DNA from: Lolium rigidum
Taxonomy: Eukaryota; Streptophyta; Magnoliopsida; Poales; Poaceae
DNA: 64,000 nucleotides
Assembly (NCBI RefSeq): GCF_022539505.1
Contig: NC_061510.1
Location: 95,558,292 to 95,622,291, forward strand
Direction: 5' to 3'
Shown here: positions 21,993 through 32,249 of the stretch, in pieces
How positions within the stretch are numbered: the first letter of the stretch is position 1
Layout: each line of letters begins with the position of its first letter
Position numbers and translations under genes: made by a program
The notes under the pieces: generated by a model
Told to the model about the DNA's origin: nothing
What the model saw: only the letters and a program-made list of their open reading frames with translations
Databases searched by the model: none

Positions 21993-22349
21993 ATGGATCA
22001 GGCAATGGGGACGACGATAAGCTACGAGCGGGACGAGGAGGAGCGCCACATGCTGTTTGAGCACCCTGCCAACTCGTGGGAGCTGCAGCGCGTGAGATTT
22101 CTCGCCCAGATAGCCGCTCTCGACAACGAAGGCTACCGGGAGCACCCCGGCAACGTGTGGGAGCTGCAGCGGCTGCGACGTCTCGCCGAGTTAGCCGCTA
22201 ATGAGAAAGACTACTGGGAGCACCCCGCCAGCGATTGGGAGCTGCAGCGCCTGAGACGTCTCGCCCAGATAGCCGGTCGCGAGGAAGACTACCAGCGCTC
22301 CAAGGAGCAGATGCATGCCCGCTCGGCATGCAGCCCATGCGGCATCTGA
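21993..22349 (+). CDS. Small protein with three HPxxxWELQRLRRLA repeats, function unknown
   Basis: 118 codons from ATG to TGA without introns. After a short acidic start (residues 1-22) the protein has three tandem units with EHP at residues 23, 50 and 76. Each unit reads approximately EHPxNxWELQRLRRLAQIAA followed by an acidic or polar linker, a period of 26-27 residues. The repeats are also clear at DNA level (GAGCACCC...TGGGAGCTGCAGCG). The tail contains Ser, Cys and Arg and ends CSPCGI. Each unit could form an amphipathic helix with a heptad-like Leu/Arg pattern. I do not recognise the family. There is no signal peptide or membrane segment. Strong codon-level conservation between units supports recent repeat growth, and expression is unproven. 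Confidence 0.5.
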   Translation: MDQAMGTTISYERDEEERHMLFEHPANSWELQRVRFLAQIAALDNEGYREHPGNVWELQRLRRLAELAANEKDYWEHPASDWELQRLRRLAQIAGREEDYQRSKEQMHARSACSPCGI

Positions 22350-23846
22350 AGACCTATGATTTTGTAGCCCATCGATCATCCAATACTCCATGACGAAGTT
22401 TATCTTCTTTTAAACATGGTTCAGTAATGTGTTGGAATTATTGTTCCTTTGTTAATTATCTCGTTGAGCAAAAAACATCTTTTGCTACAAGGAACCGAAT
22501 CGATTCTAGAAGTTCATAAGAAGGAAATATTGCCCCAAACATAACAAAATATTATATCAACGTCCTTGGATCGCCCAACGATCACTATCACCCTGGAACG
22601 AGCCTTCGACTCGGCTCCGATACCTAAGCCGACATGGCGTTGTTTATGGCAGCCGGAAAGTCTTTGTGCACATGCCCTAAGGATCAATGCCCCAAAGCCA
22701 TAGTCATTGCAATTGAACGCTTTAATTGATCTTAATCTCTTCACACCAAGCATGTGAGACACGTACACTAAACAAGATCTACCACTCAAGTTCCCCGCCC
22801 TCCTCAATGCCACCGATAAGATCGCCGCCAGCGAGGTGAACGAGGAGGACGTGGGAACACTTTATTCTTGTCCCACACAGCACAATGATGTCGTTACTGA
22901 CCAAACTCTAACATTAAGGGCCTTACTATAACATTGAGCACAAGTTCGAGATCCACACCCCTCTTGCAGCCGGAGCGACACACAGAGGAGGGAGGGGACC
23001 CGCGTGTGGATTCTGAGAGAACCCTAGATCACCACCTTCTTCTTAGTCGCGGGAGGAAAACATTTCCTTCTCTATTGTCAAGTAATAATTAATGTGCTTC
23101 TGTACTACATCGGTCACCTATATGTCGTTATAATTCGTGGCTATCTGCCATCTAGTTGGACAATGTTTGTAGAAAATCTAGTTGCACCAGATTTACCGGT
23201 AGTTCTGATATGTGAAAATGTAGCCATGTAGCTTGTTTTCTGCAAGATTTGATAATTAAATTTAAAGTTTTTTTGAAAACTTGAAAATCGAATTTAAAGT
23301 AGCTCTTGGAGTTTCTAGGACAGTAGTCCACGCAATGCAGATCACCCGCGGCTTCAGGATGTTCAAATAAAACATAACGGAAAATATTAATCTCGATCAC
23401 AATGGATATGCATATTTATCTTGTTTTCTACAACATAGATAACAACTAGAAAAGAATATGGTCTAAAAATAGTACCAAAAACATATCACATTGAGATATT
23501 GATTAGGGCTAGCACTTGTAAGTTTTCATAAAATAATAATGTGGTTTTCTCAAGAAGTTAGGCTTTATTTTTAAAAAGGGACGTGTTTCAAGATTTTTCT
23601 CTCGAGAACTTCATTAATGCTCTTAGAAGATCCGATCTGGGCTATCTGCCTACTGCAGATCAATATTCAGCGCACACAGACCCCGACATTGTTGTATGTA
23701 GCGTATGATCATCTTTATCTCAATCAAATGAAATACTTCAAAATTCACATCACTTCCAATAATTTGTTAGAACTTTGCACCTATACTATTGAATACTGTA
23801 TGGTTGTGATGCGTCCAAGCACGAGGAGTTGGCATTCTGCCATGTT
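22350..23846. other. Intergenic, nothing identified
   Basis: Mixed AT-rich sequence. A short open frame on the minus strand at 22514-22813 and others at 23150-23400 show no motif. The segment just left of 23847 is probably the target interrupted by the CACTA element and may continue at 31301. Confidence 0.4.
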
Positions 23847-24110
23847 CACTGGTGGAAAAAGGGTCTTTGGTCGCGGTTCGCAACTGCCATTAGTCGCGGT
23901 TGCGCAACCGCGACCAAAGTAGCGCGACTAAAGGCCCCCCCTTTAGTCGCGGTCGCTTACGAACCGCGACTAAAGGCCCGTCCACGTGGGCGCCAGGCAA
24001 CCGTCGGGGCGGAGGACCTTTAGTCACGGTTGGCCAGGAGAACCGCGACTAAAGGCCTCCGCAGGTTTAGGGTTTTAGCCCCCCCCCCTAAACCTGCCCC
24101 CCTAAACCTG
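23847..24110. repeat. CACTA subterminal repeats, element 3' side
   Basis: Several copies of TTTAGTCGCGGTT and its complement AACCGCGACTAAAGG, spaced 30-60 bp, between 23865 and 24060. In En/Spm-type elements such arrays bind the element-encoded protein. Confidence 0.8.
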
Positions 24111-24407
24111 TTTTCTCGTTTAATTTGTATTGTTTTATTTCTTTTGTGCTTTATTGTAATTTTGAAGGAGTTTCACATATTCTACGGTACTACATACATG
24201 CATGCATATGAATGTACAATTTCAAACAAATTTGAAATTAGAACCAAAAAGAATTCAAGAGGAATATACAATATATATTCAATATCATCGGATGACCATA
24301 TACAAGTTTGAACAAGTTTCCATACATAATTTAATGCATGTATAGTTCTACGTCCTCTACGTAGTGTTGTCCTGTAGGATCGATGACTTCCCTCGCGAAC
24401 CATCCAG

Positions 24408-27400
24408 CTAGTTCCTCCTGAAGTGGTCGGAAGCGAGCTTCGGACTAAGCGTCTTCCGGAGGTTATTCCTCTTGATGTTGATCTCATCCGACTGGTCCCG
24501 CTCATTGGTGTATCTCCGGATTCTCTCACAAACATAGTATCCACATAGATTGGTCCCCGGTGGCTGAATATCCCCAGTCGTCCGCACTATCCTTTTAAAA
24601 TTTAGCTCTTTTTTGAATTCACCGACCTTTTCATCTACGAACCGTCTCCAAACCCTACGAGGCAAAGAAAATTAAATGAACAATAGAGTTATTAATTAGT
24701 TACTTGATATTAGGAAATGATGAACGAAATAGGCCGATCGATATAGAGCGCAAATGAATGAAAACAATTACTTTTGCATCATTTTTCTCATGTCGGCCCA
24801 AAGCGCCGCATCCATATTCGTAGAGTCGTGGACGAGAACTGTGGAGGTGTGAATTTGAATTACCATCGGAATCCAGTGGAACCCGCGGACACGATACATG
24901 CACAGTCATGCATATATAACTCATCGATTAGCCACATACCATGCATGGAGAGTAAACAAAAGAGAATGTGCTCAAGACAGAAACACTCACCCAAAATGGT
25001 AAGGAAATAGAATATCACTTTTGAGTTGCTGTTTTCTAAGAAACCGAAACAGGTCTTCCTCCACGTCGGCGGGGTGGTGTTCTAACAAATATGAATTAAC
25101 GATGTGTGGGTCAATGAACCCAACATCATTGATGTTCCTTATTTGCATTTCCCGCTTCTTCATTCCGCATAATAGCGTAGACAACAAGATAGTTAGGACA
25201 ATATATAGTGCGGGCAATGAACGAGATGGGGTAGAAATTAATAAATCACTTACGTAACGTAGCAACCGATGATAGATTTGTCGAGGTCGCGCAGATTGAA
25301 CAGCTGGAACAATTCACTCCGATGAATTGTTATATAGTAATGTTTGAAGTGATGCTCAACTCTAACTTCCGCATAAATATAGTCTTTGGCGTTTTTAAGT
25401 TTTATGTAACTCTTGTACCAATTTAGCGAGACCTTTCATTTGTCGAGGTAGATCCTCTTCCTGCGCAGGCTCGACGAGAGGGCCATTCTTCACATATGTA
25501 AAAACTACGTCCTTCATTGGCACCTCATCAAGGCCTAACAGTGCACGAAGAGTGATACCTAAGTCGGCCGCTTGTTCTCTGGCACTCGTTACAGTCAATC
25601 CATGTGCTGCCGCAGCTGCTATGATATCGAGGGCATCCGGACCGGCGGCTTGCACTATGAGCGGGGCGATCGATTGTTTACTTTGTTCCCCGAGCTGGGC
25701 AACTTCTTTCCCCTTTCTAATTTTTCTCGGCCTCCTCCAAGGCTTTCTTCTCCTGCTTCTCCGCCAAATCTTGGTTCCTCTTGAACGCGAGTGCTTGCCT
25801 ACGAAGTTCACGTGCATAGTCGTCGAGCGATTCTTTGCGGCTTGGGACGGTGTGTTCAAAAATGACTTAGCCCACTTCTTTTGCTCATCAGAAAATACTG
25901 GCTTGGGCTCGCCCTCTATTTTCTTCTTGCAGCTCGCCTTCCATTTCTCTAAATCAGCAGCCGCGCCCGCCTCGACTTTCTCGGCACTATGTTCCCAAGG
26001 CCTCGTGGGGAGAGGCTTCAGTGATGGCTCCGGTACCTTTGTTTTCATAGGTACGTAAGGGTCCGGGTTAATAATCCAGGACTGCTGCTTCTGCTTCTTC
26101 GCCGGAGGTGGATTGGGGGCGGCGTACGCTACCCGCCCGGGGCGGACTAGGGGCGGCGGCTGCTTACCCGCCGGAGGTGAATTGGGGGGCGGCGTCGGCC
26201 CTCGTGAAGGAGGTGTAGGTGAAGCACCACCACCACCACCGCCACCGCCGCCACCACCACCACCGTAGGGGGTGGACTTGTTGGCGCTTCGCCCGGAAAC
26301 TTGATAAACTTCTTCCGCCATAGAATGAACTGGCGCTTGACATCTCCAAGTCTTGTCGCCCCTTCGGGTGTAGCAATGTCAATGTCCGGGTCCTCAAACT
26401 CTTAGACTATGTCCTCCACCGTGACACGAGCATAGCCATCTTGAATGGGGTTGTTGTGGTGGAGTGCTCCGAGTGGTAAAGCATCGCCGATGGCTACCTT
26501 CATGGACATGTTCCCGATAGGATAATACGGATGACATGCTTTCATCTCCTTTATATCGTCCACGGGGTAGCGAGGAGGCTCCGGTGCAGTAATTTCGACC
26601 ACCGGAGGCTCCGGTGCAGTAATTTCGATCGTCGGTGCACCAGCCGATGGGGCCTCCGTGGAAGCCACGCTCGCTTCTCCGCGGCTGGCTTCCGAGATCC
26701 AATGGATGATCTTCATGCTGCGCCCGAGCTGCATCTCTTTCGGCTACTAGTACACTCACGGTTTTCTTCATCACATCCATTTCCGATACCAACTGCGCCA
26801 CAACATCTGCTTCCCGATCCATCTTTCTCTTACGGCTTCGTAACCGTACGGGTCATCGTTCCGGGGAACCCTATTTTCCACGGAATGTGCCCCATGCCTC
26901 GTACACGTCCTCCGTGTTCAGGATTCCCGAGGGCTTTTGTCAGGGCGTCGTTCTCTCTGTTGAACTTGATCCTCCCCTCTTGAGCATCCCCCATTGCCTC
27001 AATAAGCTTTTGGGTGGGTGTAATTATTTTGCCTTGGTAAACACACTCCCATGTCTCCGGGTTCAGCGATCCCCCATGCCCGTACCACCAGCTTTTGGCC
27101 CTTGGGTCCCATCCCTCCGTACCTGGACCGGATTCCTCGCGCCCTCAGCTCGTTCTCCATCTTCTCCCACCTAGGCTGCCAAAAGCGATACCCTCTTGGC
27201 CCCATTTTATGATTGTACTCCTTCTTGGCCGCATTTTCCTTATTTTTTTTGATAGTTCAAGGAACTGCTCCGATTTCTTTTGCTTCACAAAATCTGGCCA
27301 ATCATGTTGCAGTTTCTCATATTGTCCTTTGAAATCCGGAGTCTTGCCCGGGTTGACAAAGTCATGGGCTAGATTTTGCTTGTATTTCCGGAATGCGTTG

Positions 27401-27770
27401 GCCATCCTAGAAAGAGCGAACTGTTTGACTAGCTTGCACCTCTTCTTGTTTTCCGCAATCTTGTTACCCTCCTCATCGTATTTGCGGTATTCCGGAGGTA
27501 GAACGAAATGTTCCATAAGCTTGTTGAAGCAATCTTTTTTTGTTCTCTTATCGACAAAAGTGAAACCAACACGTGCCTTCTTTGGCTCATTCCACTCCTG
27601 GAGGGTGATCGAGACGTTGTCTCTAACAACGGCTCCGCATTAGCCGACAAACTTGGTGGCGTTCTTGCTCGGGCTCCGGCGGCTCGCCGGCTGCTTCGTC
27701 GACAACATCGATGGTGCATGTTTCTCCTGCTTTCATCGTCTTGGTTGCGCCACGCTTTGACGACGACGTA
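24408..27770 (-). pseudogene. CACTA second gene: Ptta/En-Spm domain plus Ulp1-like peptidase, damaged
   Basis: Reading down the minus strand: around 27500-27150 a Ptta/En/Spm-type segment (EHFVLPPEYRKYDEEGN, AFRKYKQNLAHDFVNPGKTP, WPDFVKQKKSEQFLELSKK). At 26321-25395 a 308-codon open part begins with poly-Gly and Pro-rich sequence, then IINPDPYVPMKTKVPEPSLK and GLDEVPMKDVVFTYVKNGP. A frame change near 25400 leads to NAKDYIYAEVRVEHHFKHYY. Then come NINDVGFIDPHIVNSYLLEH (about 25150), FHWIPMVIQIHTSTVLVHDS (about 24830-24880) and PPGTNLCGYYVCERIR (about 24550). The last two carry the His, Asp and Cys of a C48 (Ulp1/SENP-like) peptidase. Introns are probable. At least one frameshift suggests decay. 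The proteolytic role in transposition is unknown. Confidence 0.7.
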
Positions 27771-27879
27771 CTCGATTGTTTCGACGATCCGGCCGAGGGC
27801 TAAAATAAGAAAGAGAGGCGCGCGCGTTAGTACACACATATTTATTCAAATCGGTGAGTTTGTATCACCAGAGGCTCAA

Positions 27880-30703
27880 TGTATATATATATACCTCGGC
27901 GCCGGAGGTGGTTGCTACTTCCAACTGAAGATTATCGTCGTTTATCGACGTTCCTTCGGCACCATCTTGCTGACCATGCCCTTCATCTTCACCCTCAAAG
28001 TTCCGATAAGAATCGATATCATCTTCTTCTTGTCCGGTCGGCACATATAGAACATCGCCTTTTATGATGCCGAAGATTTGTTCTTCAGCGTCCGGATCAT
28101 AGTTGTCCATAATCGGGTCAGCTCTATCGTCCGCCATATGTCGATCCCGAAAACATGTAGTCAAAACCGTGTGGTGTGCTTCGGTCGGAGAATGGCCGTC
28201 CATACATATCATTGATTTCCTTCCGATCGTGCCTTTTCCACTTAGTCTCCCCTCGTGCCGCGATTGAGGAAGACCAATCGGCTTAAGGTCAGGAACAAAG
28301 TCAACACAAAACTCAATTACCTCCTCATTTCCATAGCCCTTGGCGATGCTTCCTTCTGGCCTAGCACGGTTACGAACATATTTCTTTAATACTCCCATGA
28401 ACCTCTCGAAGGAGAACATATTGTGTAGAAATACAGGACCGAGAATGGAAATCTCATCGACTAGGTGAACCAGGAGGTGCGTCATAATATTGAAGAAGGA
28501 TGGCGGGAACACCAACTCGAAATCGACAAGACATTGGATCACATCGTTCCGTAACCGTGGTAGAACTTCCGGATTGATTACCTTCGAGAGATTGCATTGA
28601 GGAATGCACATATCTTCACAATGGCTACTCGAACATTTTCCGGCAGAGAGCCCCTCAAAGCAATCGGAAGCAATTGCGTCATAATCACGTGGCGGTCGTG
28701 AGACTTCAGGTTTTGGAACTTTTTCTCCGCCATGTTTATTATTCCCTTTATATTGGACGAGAATCCTGACGGGACCTTCATACTCGCTCAGCATTCAAAA
28801 AAGATGACCTTCTCTTCTTTGGTCGGAGCGTAGCCGGCACGACCTTGAAACCGTTCCGGATGCCGGTCATCGTGGTCTTTCAAACTTTGTTGGTCCTGCC
28901 GTGCTTCCTTTGTATCATTTGACTTCCCATACACGCCCAAGAAGCTTAGGATGTTCACGCAAATATTCTTCGTAACGTGCATCACGTCGATTGCAGAGCG
29001 GACTTCTAGGACTTTCCAATATTCTAGTTCTCAGAATATAGATTTCTTCTTCCACATGGCTACGTGCCCGTCAGCTCCCTTCGGAACTGATTGTCCGCCA
29101 GGACCCTTTCCAAAGATGACTTTCAAATCCTTGACCATATCAAATACCTCAGCACCAGGTAGTGTTCCGCAGGCTTCGGCCGGTGATCTGCCTTGCCGTT
29201 GTAATGCTTGCCTTTCTTTCTATCTGGATGACCTTTCGGAAGAAATCGACGATGCCCAAGGTACACGTTCTTCTTACAATTTGGCAAATGTACACTTTCG
29301 GCCTCATGTAAGCAGTGCGTGCATGCATTGTATCCCTTATTTGACGGTCCCGAAAGGTTACTAAGAGCAGGCCAATCGTTGATGGTTACGAAAAGCAACG
29401 CTCGTAGGTCAAATTCCTCTTCTTTGTGCTCATCCCACACACGGACACCAGGTCTGCCCCACAGCCTGTAAAAGCTCATCAACTAATGGCCTTAGGTACA
29501 CATCGATGTCGTTGCCGGGTTGCTTCGGACCTTGGATGAGCACTCGGCATCATAATGAACTTCCGCTTCATGCACAACCAAGGAGGAAGGTTGTAGATGC
29601 ATAGAGTCACGGGCCAGGTGCTATGGCTGGAGCTCGCTCGCCAAAAGGATTCATGCCATCTCGTACTTAGACCAAATCTTATGTTCCTTGCGTCGCCTGC
29701 AAAATCTTTGAACTCTCTCGTCGATCTTTCTCCATTGCGTTCCATCTCGCGGGGTGTCTCAACTCCCCGTCCGACTTACGGTCCTCTTTGTGTCATCGCA
29801 ACAACTTGGCATGCTATTTGTTCCCGAACAGACGTTTCAACCGTGGTATTATAGGAGCATACCACATCACCTTGGCGGGAACCCTCTTCCCGGGTTTCTC
29901 GGCCCTCAACATCGTCACCAGGGTCATCGCCTCCGATCTTATAACACAATGCGAGTGCATACCGGGCATTCATTCAAATTCTCGTATTCACCGCGGTAGA
30001 GGATGCGGCCGTTGATGCATGCATGCATCTTCGTAACCTCTAAACCTAGAGGGCAGACAACCTTCTTTGCTTCGTACGTACCGGCGGGCAACCGGTTATT
30101 CTTTGGAAACATATTCTTCAACATTTTCAGCAAGTTTTCAAATGCTGAGTCAGCTACACCTGCCCGTGCCTTCCATTTCAAGCAAATCCAGTGGTGCAGC
30201 CCAGCTTTTTCAGACCATCATCGCATCCGGGGTACAGCCGCCTTCCCGTGATCCTCTAACATGCGATCCAAATTCTCCCTCTCCTTTTCAGTTTCGCAGC
30301 GTCTCCGTGCATCAGCAATGGTCCGACCAAGATCATCAACGGGATCCTCTTCTTCACCTTCCCCTTCACCTTCCCCTTCACCTTCAAAGATCCTCCATGA
30401 AAGTATCACCGAAATGAGAAAGATAGCTTTCATCGATGAAATCATCCCCTTCTTCATCTTCTTCCATTATAACCCCTCTTTCTCCATGCTTGGTCCAACA
30501 ATTATAGCTTGGCATGAAACCGTGCCGAGCAGGTGCCTGTGACCATCTCTTGAGGAAGAGTAACCCTTCCGATTCTTACACTTAACACATGGACAGATAA
30601 CAAAACCCCCCTGCTTGTTCGCATTAGCCACTACGAGGAAATCTTTCAAACCCGTACTGAACTCGCCGGAGAGTCGGTTACCGTACATCCATTGCCGATT
30701 CAT
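27880..30703 (-). pseudogene. CACTA TNP2-type transposase, decayed
   Basis: N-terminal transposase-associated domain at 30703-30467 (MNRQWMYGNRLSGEF, CPCVKCKNRKGYSS). Next are DPVVDDLG-type acidic sequence (about 30330), KMLKNMFPKNNRLPAGTYEA with CPLGLEVTKMHAC (about 30150-30000), HSTWPVTLCIYNLPPWLCMK (about 29620-29580) and a TNP2 core GVRVWDEHKEEEFDLRALLF with NDWPALSNLSG (29440-29340). Then VTKNICVNILSFLGVYGKSN (about 28970), KVPSGFSSNIKGIINMAEKK (28780) and a DUF4218-type end FPPSFFNIMTHLLVHLVDEI with KYVRNRARPEGSIAKGYG (28530-28330). Correct frames change at several points (near 29650, 28790 and 28585), and the usual long C-terminal part after the RHEGRLSGKG block is missing or rearranged. 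It is therefore a pseudogene. Confidence 0.85.
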
Positions 30704-31039
30704 CTCGCATTATTATAATATAAAATATATAATTAACCATCATGCATTTGTTAAACTAACTAGCTACAAACAATATAAATTAAACAATGAACTACACACA
30801 CATGCATATTGTATCAATGACGACACATCAAAGGTTCAAGTTGCTAACCGCGATCGAGGAGGAAAAAATAAATGAGAAAGCTCAAGTGTGGCTTCATATC
30901 ATGTTTGTTTCATGCTCTTGGGGCATTTCATCAAACACCTTATGTGCATAAGAGGAACCAAAAGCAAACCTAACACTCACTTGTGAAGTTTGTGAAGAGA
31001 ATGGCTCCAAATGGCTAAGTGTTGGCTCCAAATGGCCGG

Positions 31040-31300
31040 ATGAGTATATATAGGGGAGGGGCTTTAGTCCCGGTTGGCCCGGCCAACCGCGACTAAAGGC
31101 CTTCGGCACTTTTAGTCGCGGTTGGCCTCAGCCAACCGCGACTAAAGCCCCCCACGTGCACCAGCTGGCCACCGTGCGCCCTGGGTCCAGGCCTTTGGTC
31201 GCGGTTCGCCACACGAACCGCGACTAAAGACCCCATTAGTCGCGGTTCCTTTACCTTCGCGACTTATGGGGCTTCCCGGAAGCCTGTTTTTCTACCAGTG
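31040..31300. repeat. CACTA subterminal repeats, element 5' side
   Basis: Paired inverted units such as GGTTGGCCCGGCCAACC and TTTAGTCGCGGTTGG, with their complements, lie between 31060 and 31260, next to the terminal CTACCAGTG. Confidence 0.8.
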
Positions 31301-32106
31301 GTTGCGGAAGGAATTTTTCTGTTGGAGGTATTGTTTTAAGAAGAGCGGACTTGCTGTACGGTGAAAATTTAAGGTCTAGTCTTAACGGTTGTATCTGGCA
31401 AAGACCTTATAGAGGACATTGTTTTGTGAGCGCTGATTATGGGTGATGTCCTGGCGGTGATTCGTTTGCAGCTACAAGTTTTTTTTTATCGATTTTTCCC
31501 TTCGCTTTCTTCTTGTTTTTGTAGTAGGCTTGTGTGTACCATAATATTTTAGGACATTTAGTTGTTGGAGAGACTATATGTAATTAATAATTTTCGTGAT
31601 ATCAATGATTCTTATTATCGAAAAACGGTGGGAAAGAGAGAATCATGGCACCGGAGTGGATATTCGCTGTGGCGATCTGCCGCTGGCACCACGGATCTCA
31701 TCAATCAGACAACGTGCGTGAGTGTGAAGCTCGAGCGATGAAGTTTCGTGCGGTATGATTCGCACATGGAACGGATGCAGCAGAGCCATGTTTGCCGTCA
31801 TTTTGATAATAGTACTGAGTGCCCACTCCAATAGGCAATAGTGGCCTACACTACACGGACATAATCAGCAGTACAGGCTAGACAAATGACACGTGAGCAT
31901 ACAATCGATGCTGAATTAGGGCATGATCGTCCCCCTGTGCATATTCGGCTCATCGTCCATACGTACCTCACTGAATATTACTTTCGTGCAAGCTGGCTGT
32001 GTCTACTAGCTGTAAACCCTACTAAGATTCCCTCAGCGACACTTAATTTTACTTATAGTGGGAGTAATATAGCTAGTAAAATTAGACATCCTAATAAATT
32101 TTGGTA
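31301..32106 (+). other. Intergenic; possible LINE 3' tail at 31304-31626
   Basis: After the CACTA target duplication, a T-rich segment ends TCTTATTATCGAAAAA (31626), reminiscent of the 3' UTR and short A-tail of grass LINEs. The CACTA would then sit inside this LINE tail. 31630-32100 shows no feature. The last bases (TTTGGTA, 32100-32106) match those just after the LINE at 38700. Confidence 0.3.
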
Positions 32107-32249
32107 GAAGTTGCATGAGCGTGAGCGAGTGAGCGTGAGCGAGTGAGCGTGAGTGAGGAGCGCAGGGCGCCCCTCCGCGCGGCCGTCGTGCGCCGCCCGG
32201 CGCCGGCGGTTTTCCTTCCCTTCTTGTCCTCCCCTTTGAGTTCTCCGTC

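Larger units (their letters stand above)
23847..31300 (-). mobile_element. CACTA transposon, complete ends, TSD GTT
   Basis: Starts CACTGGTGGAAAAAGG (23847) and ends CTGTTTTTCTACCAGTG (31300), inverted CACTG termini typical of Triticeae CACTA elements. It is flanked by the 3-bp duplication GTT (23844-23846 and 31301-31303). Length 7,454 bp. Both genes lie on the minus strand, so the element's 5' end is at 31300. Subterminal regions carry repeated TTTAGTCGCGGTT units in both orientations. The TNP2 gene is decayed, so mobility would need help in trans. Confidence 0.92.

Noticed and set aside
25552..26058. 168-codon plus-strand open frame inside the CACTA
   Set aside because: Complementary to the Gly/Pro-rich CACTA second gene. 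Its hydrophobic translation has no recognisable domain.
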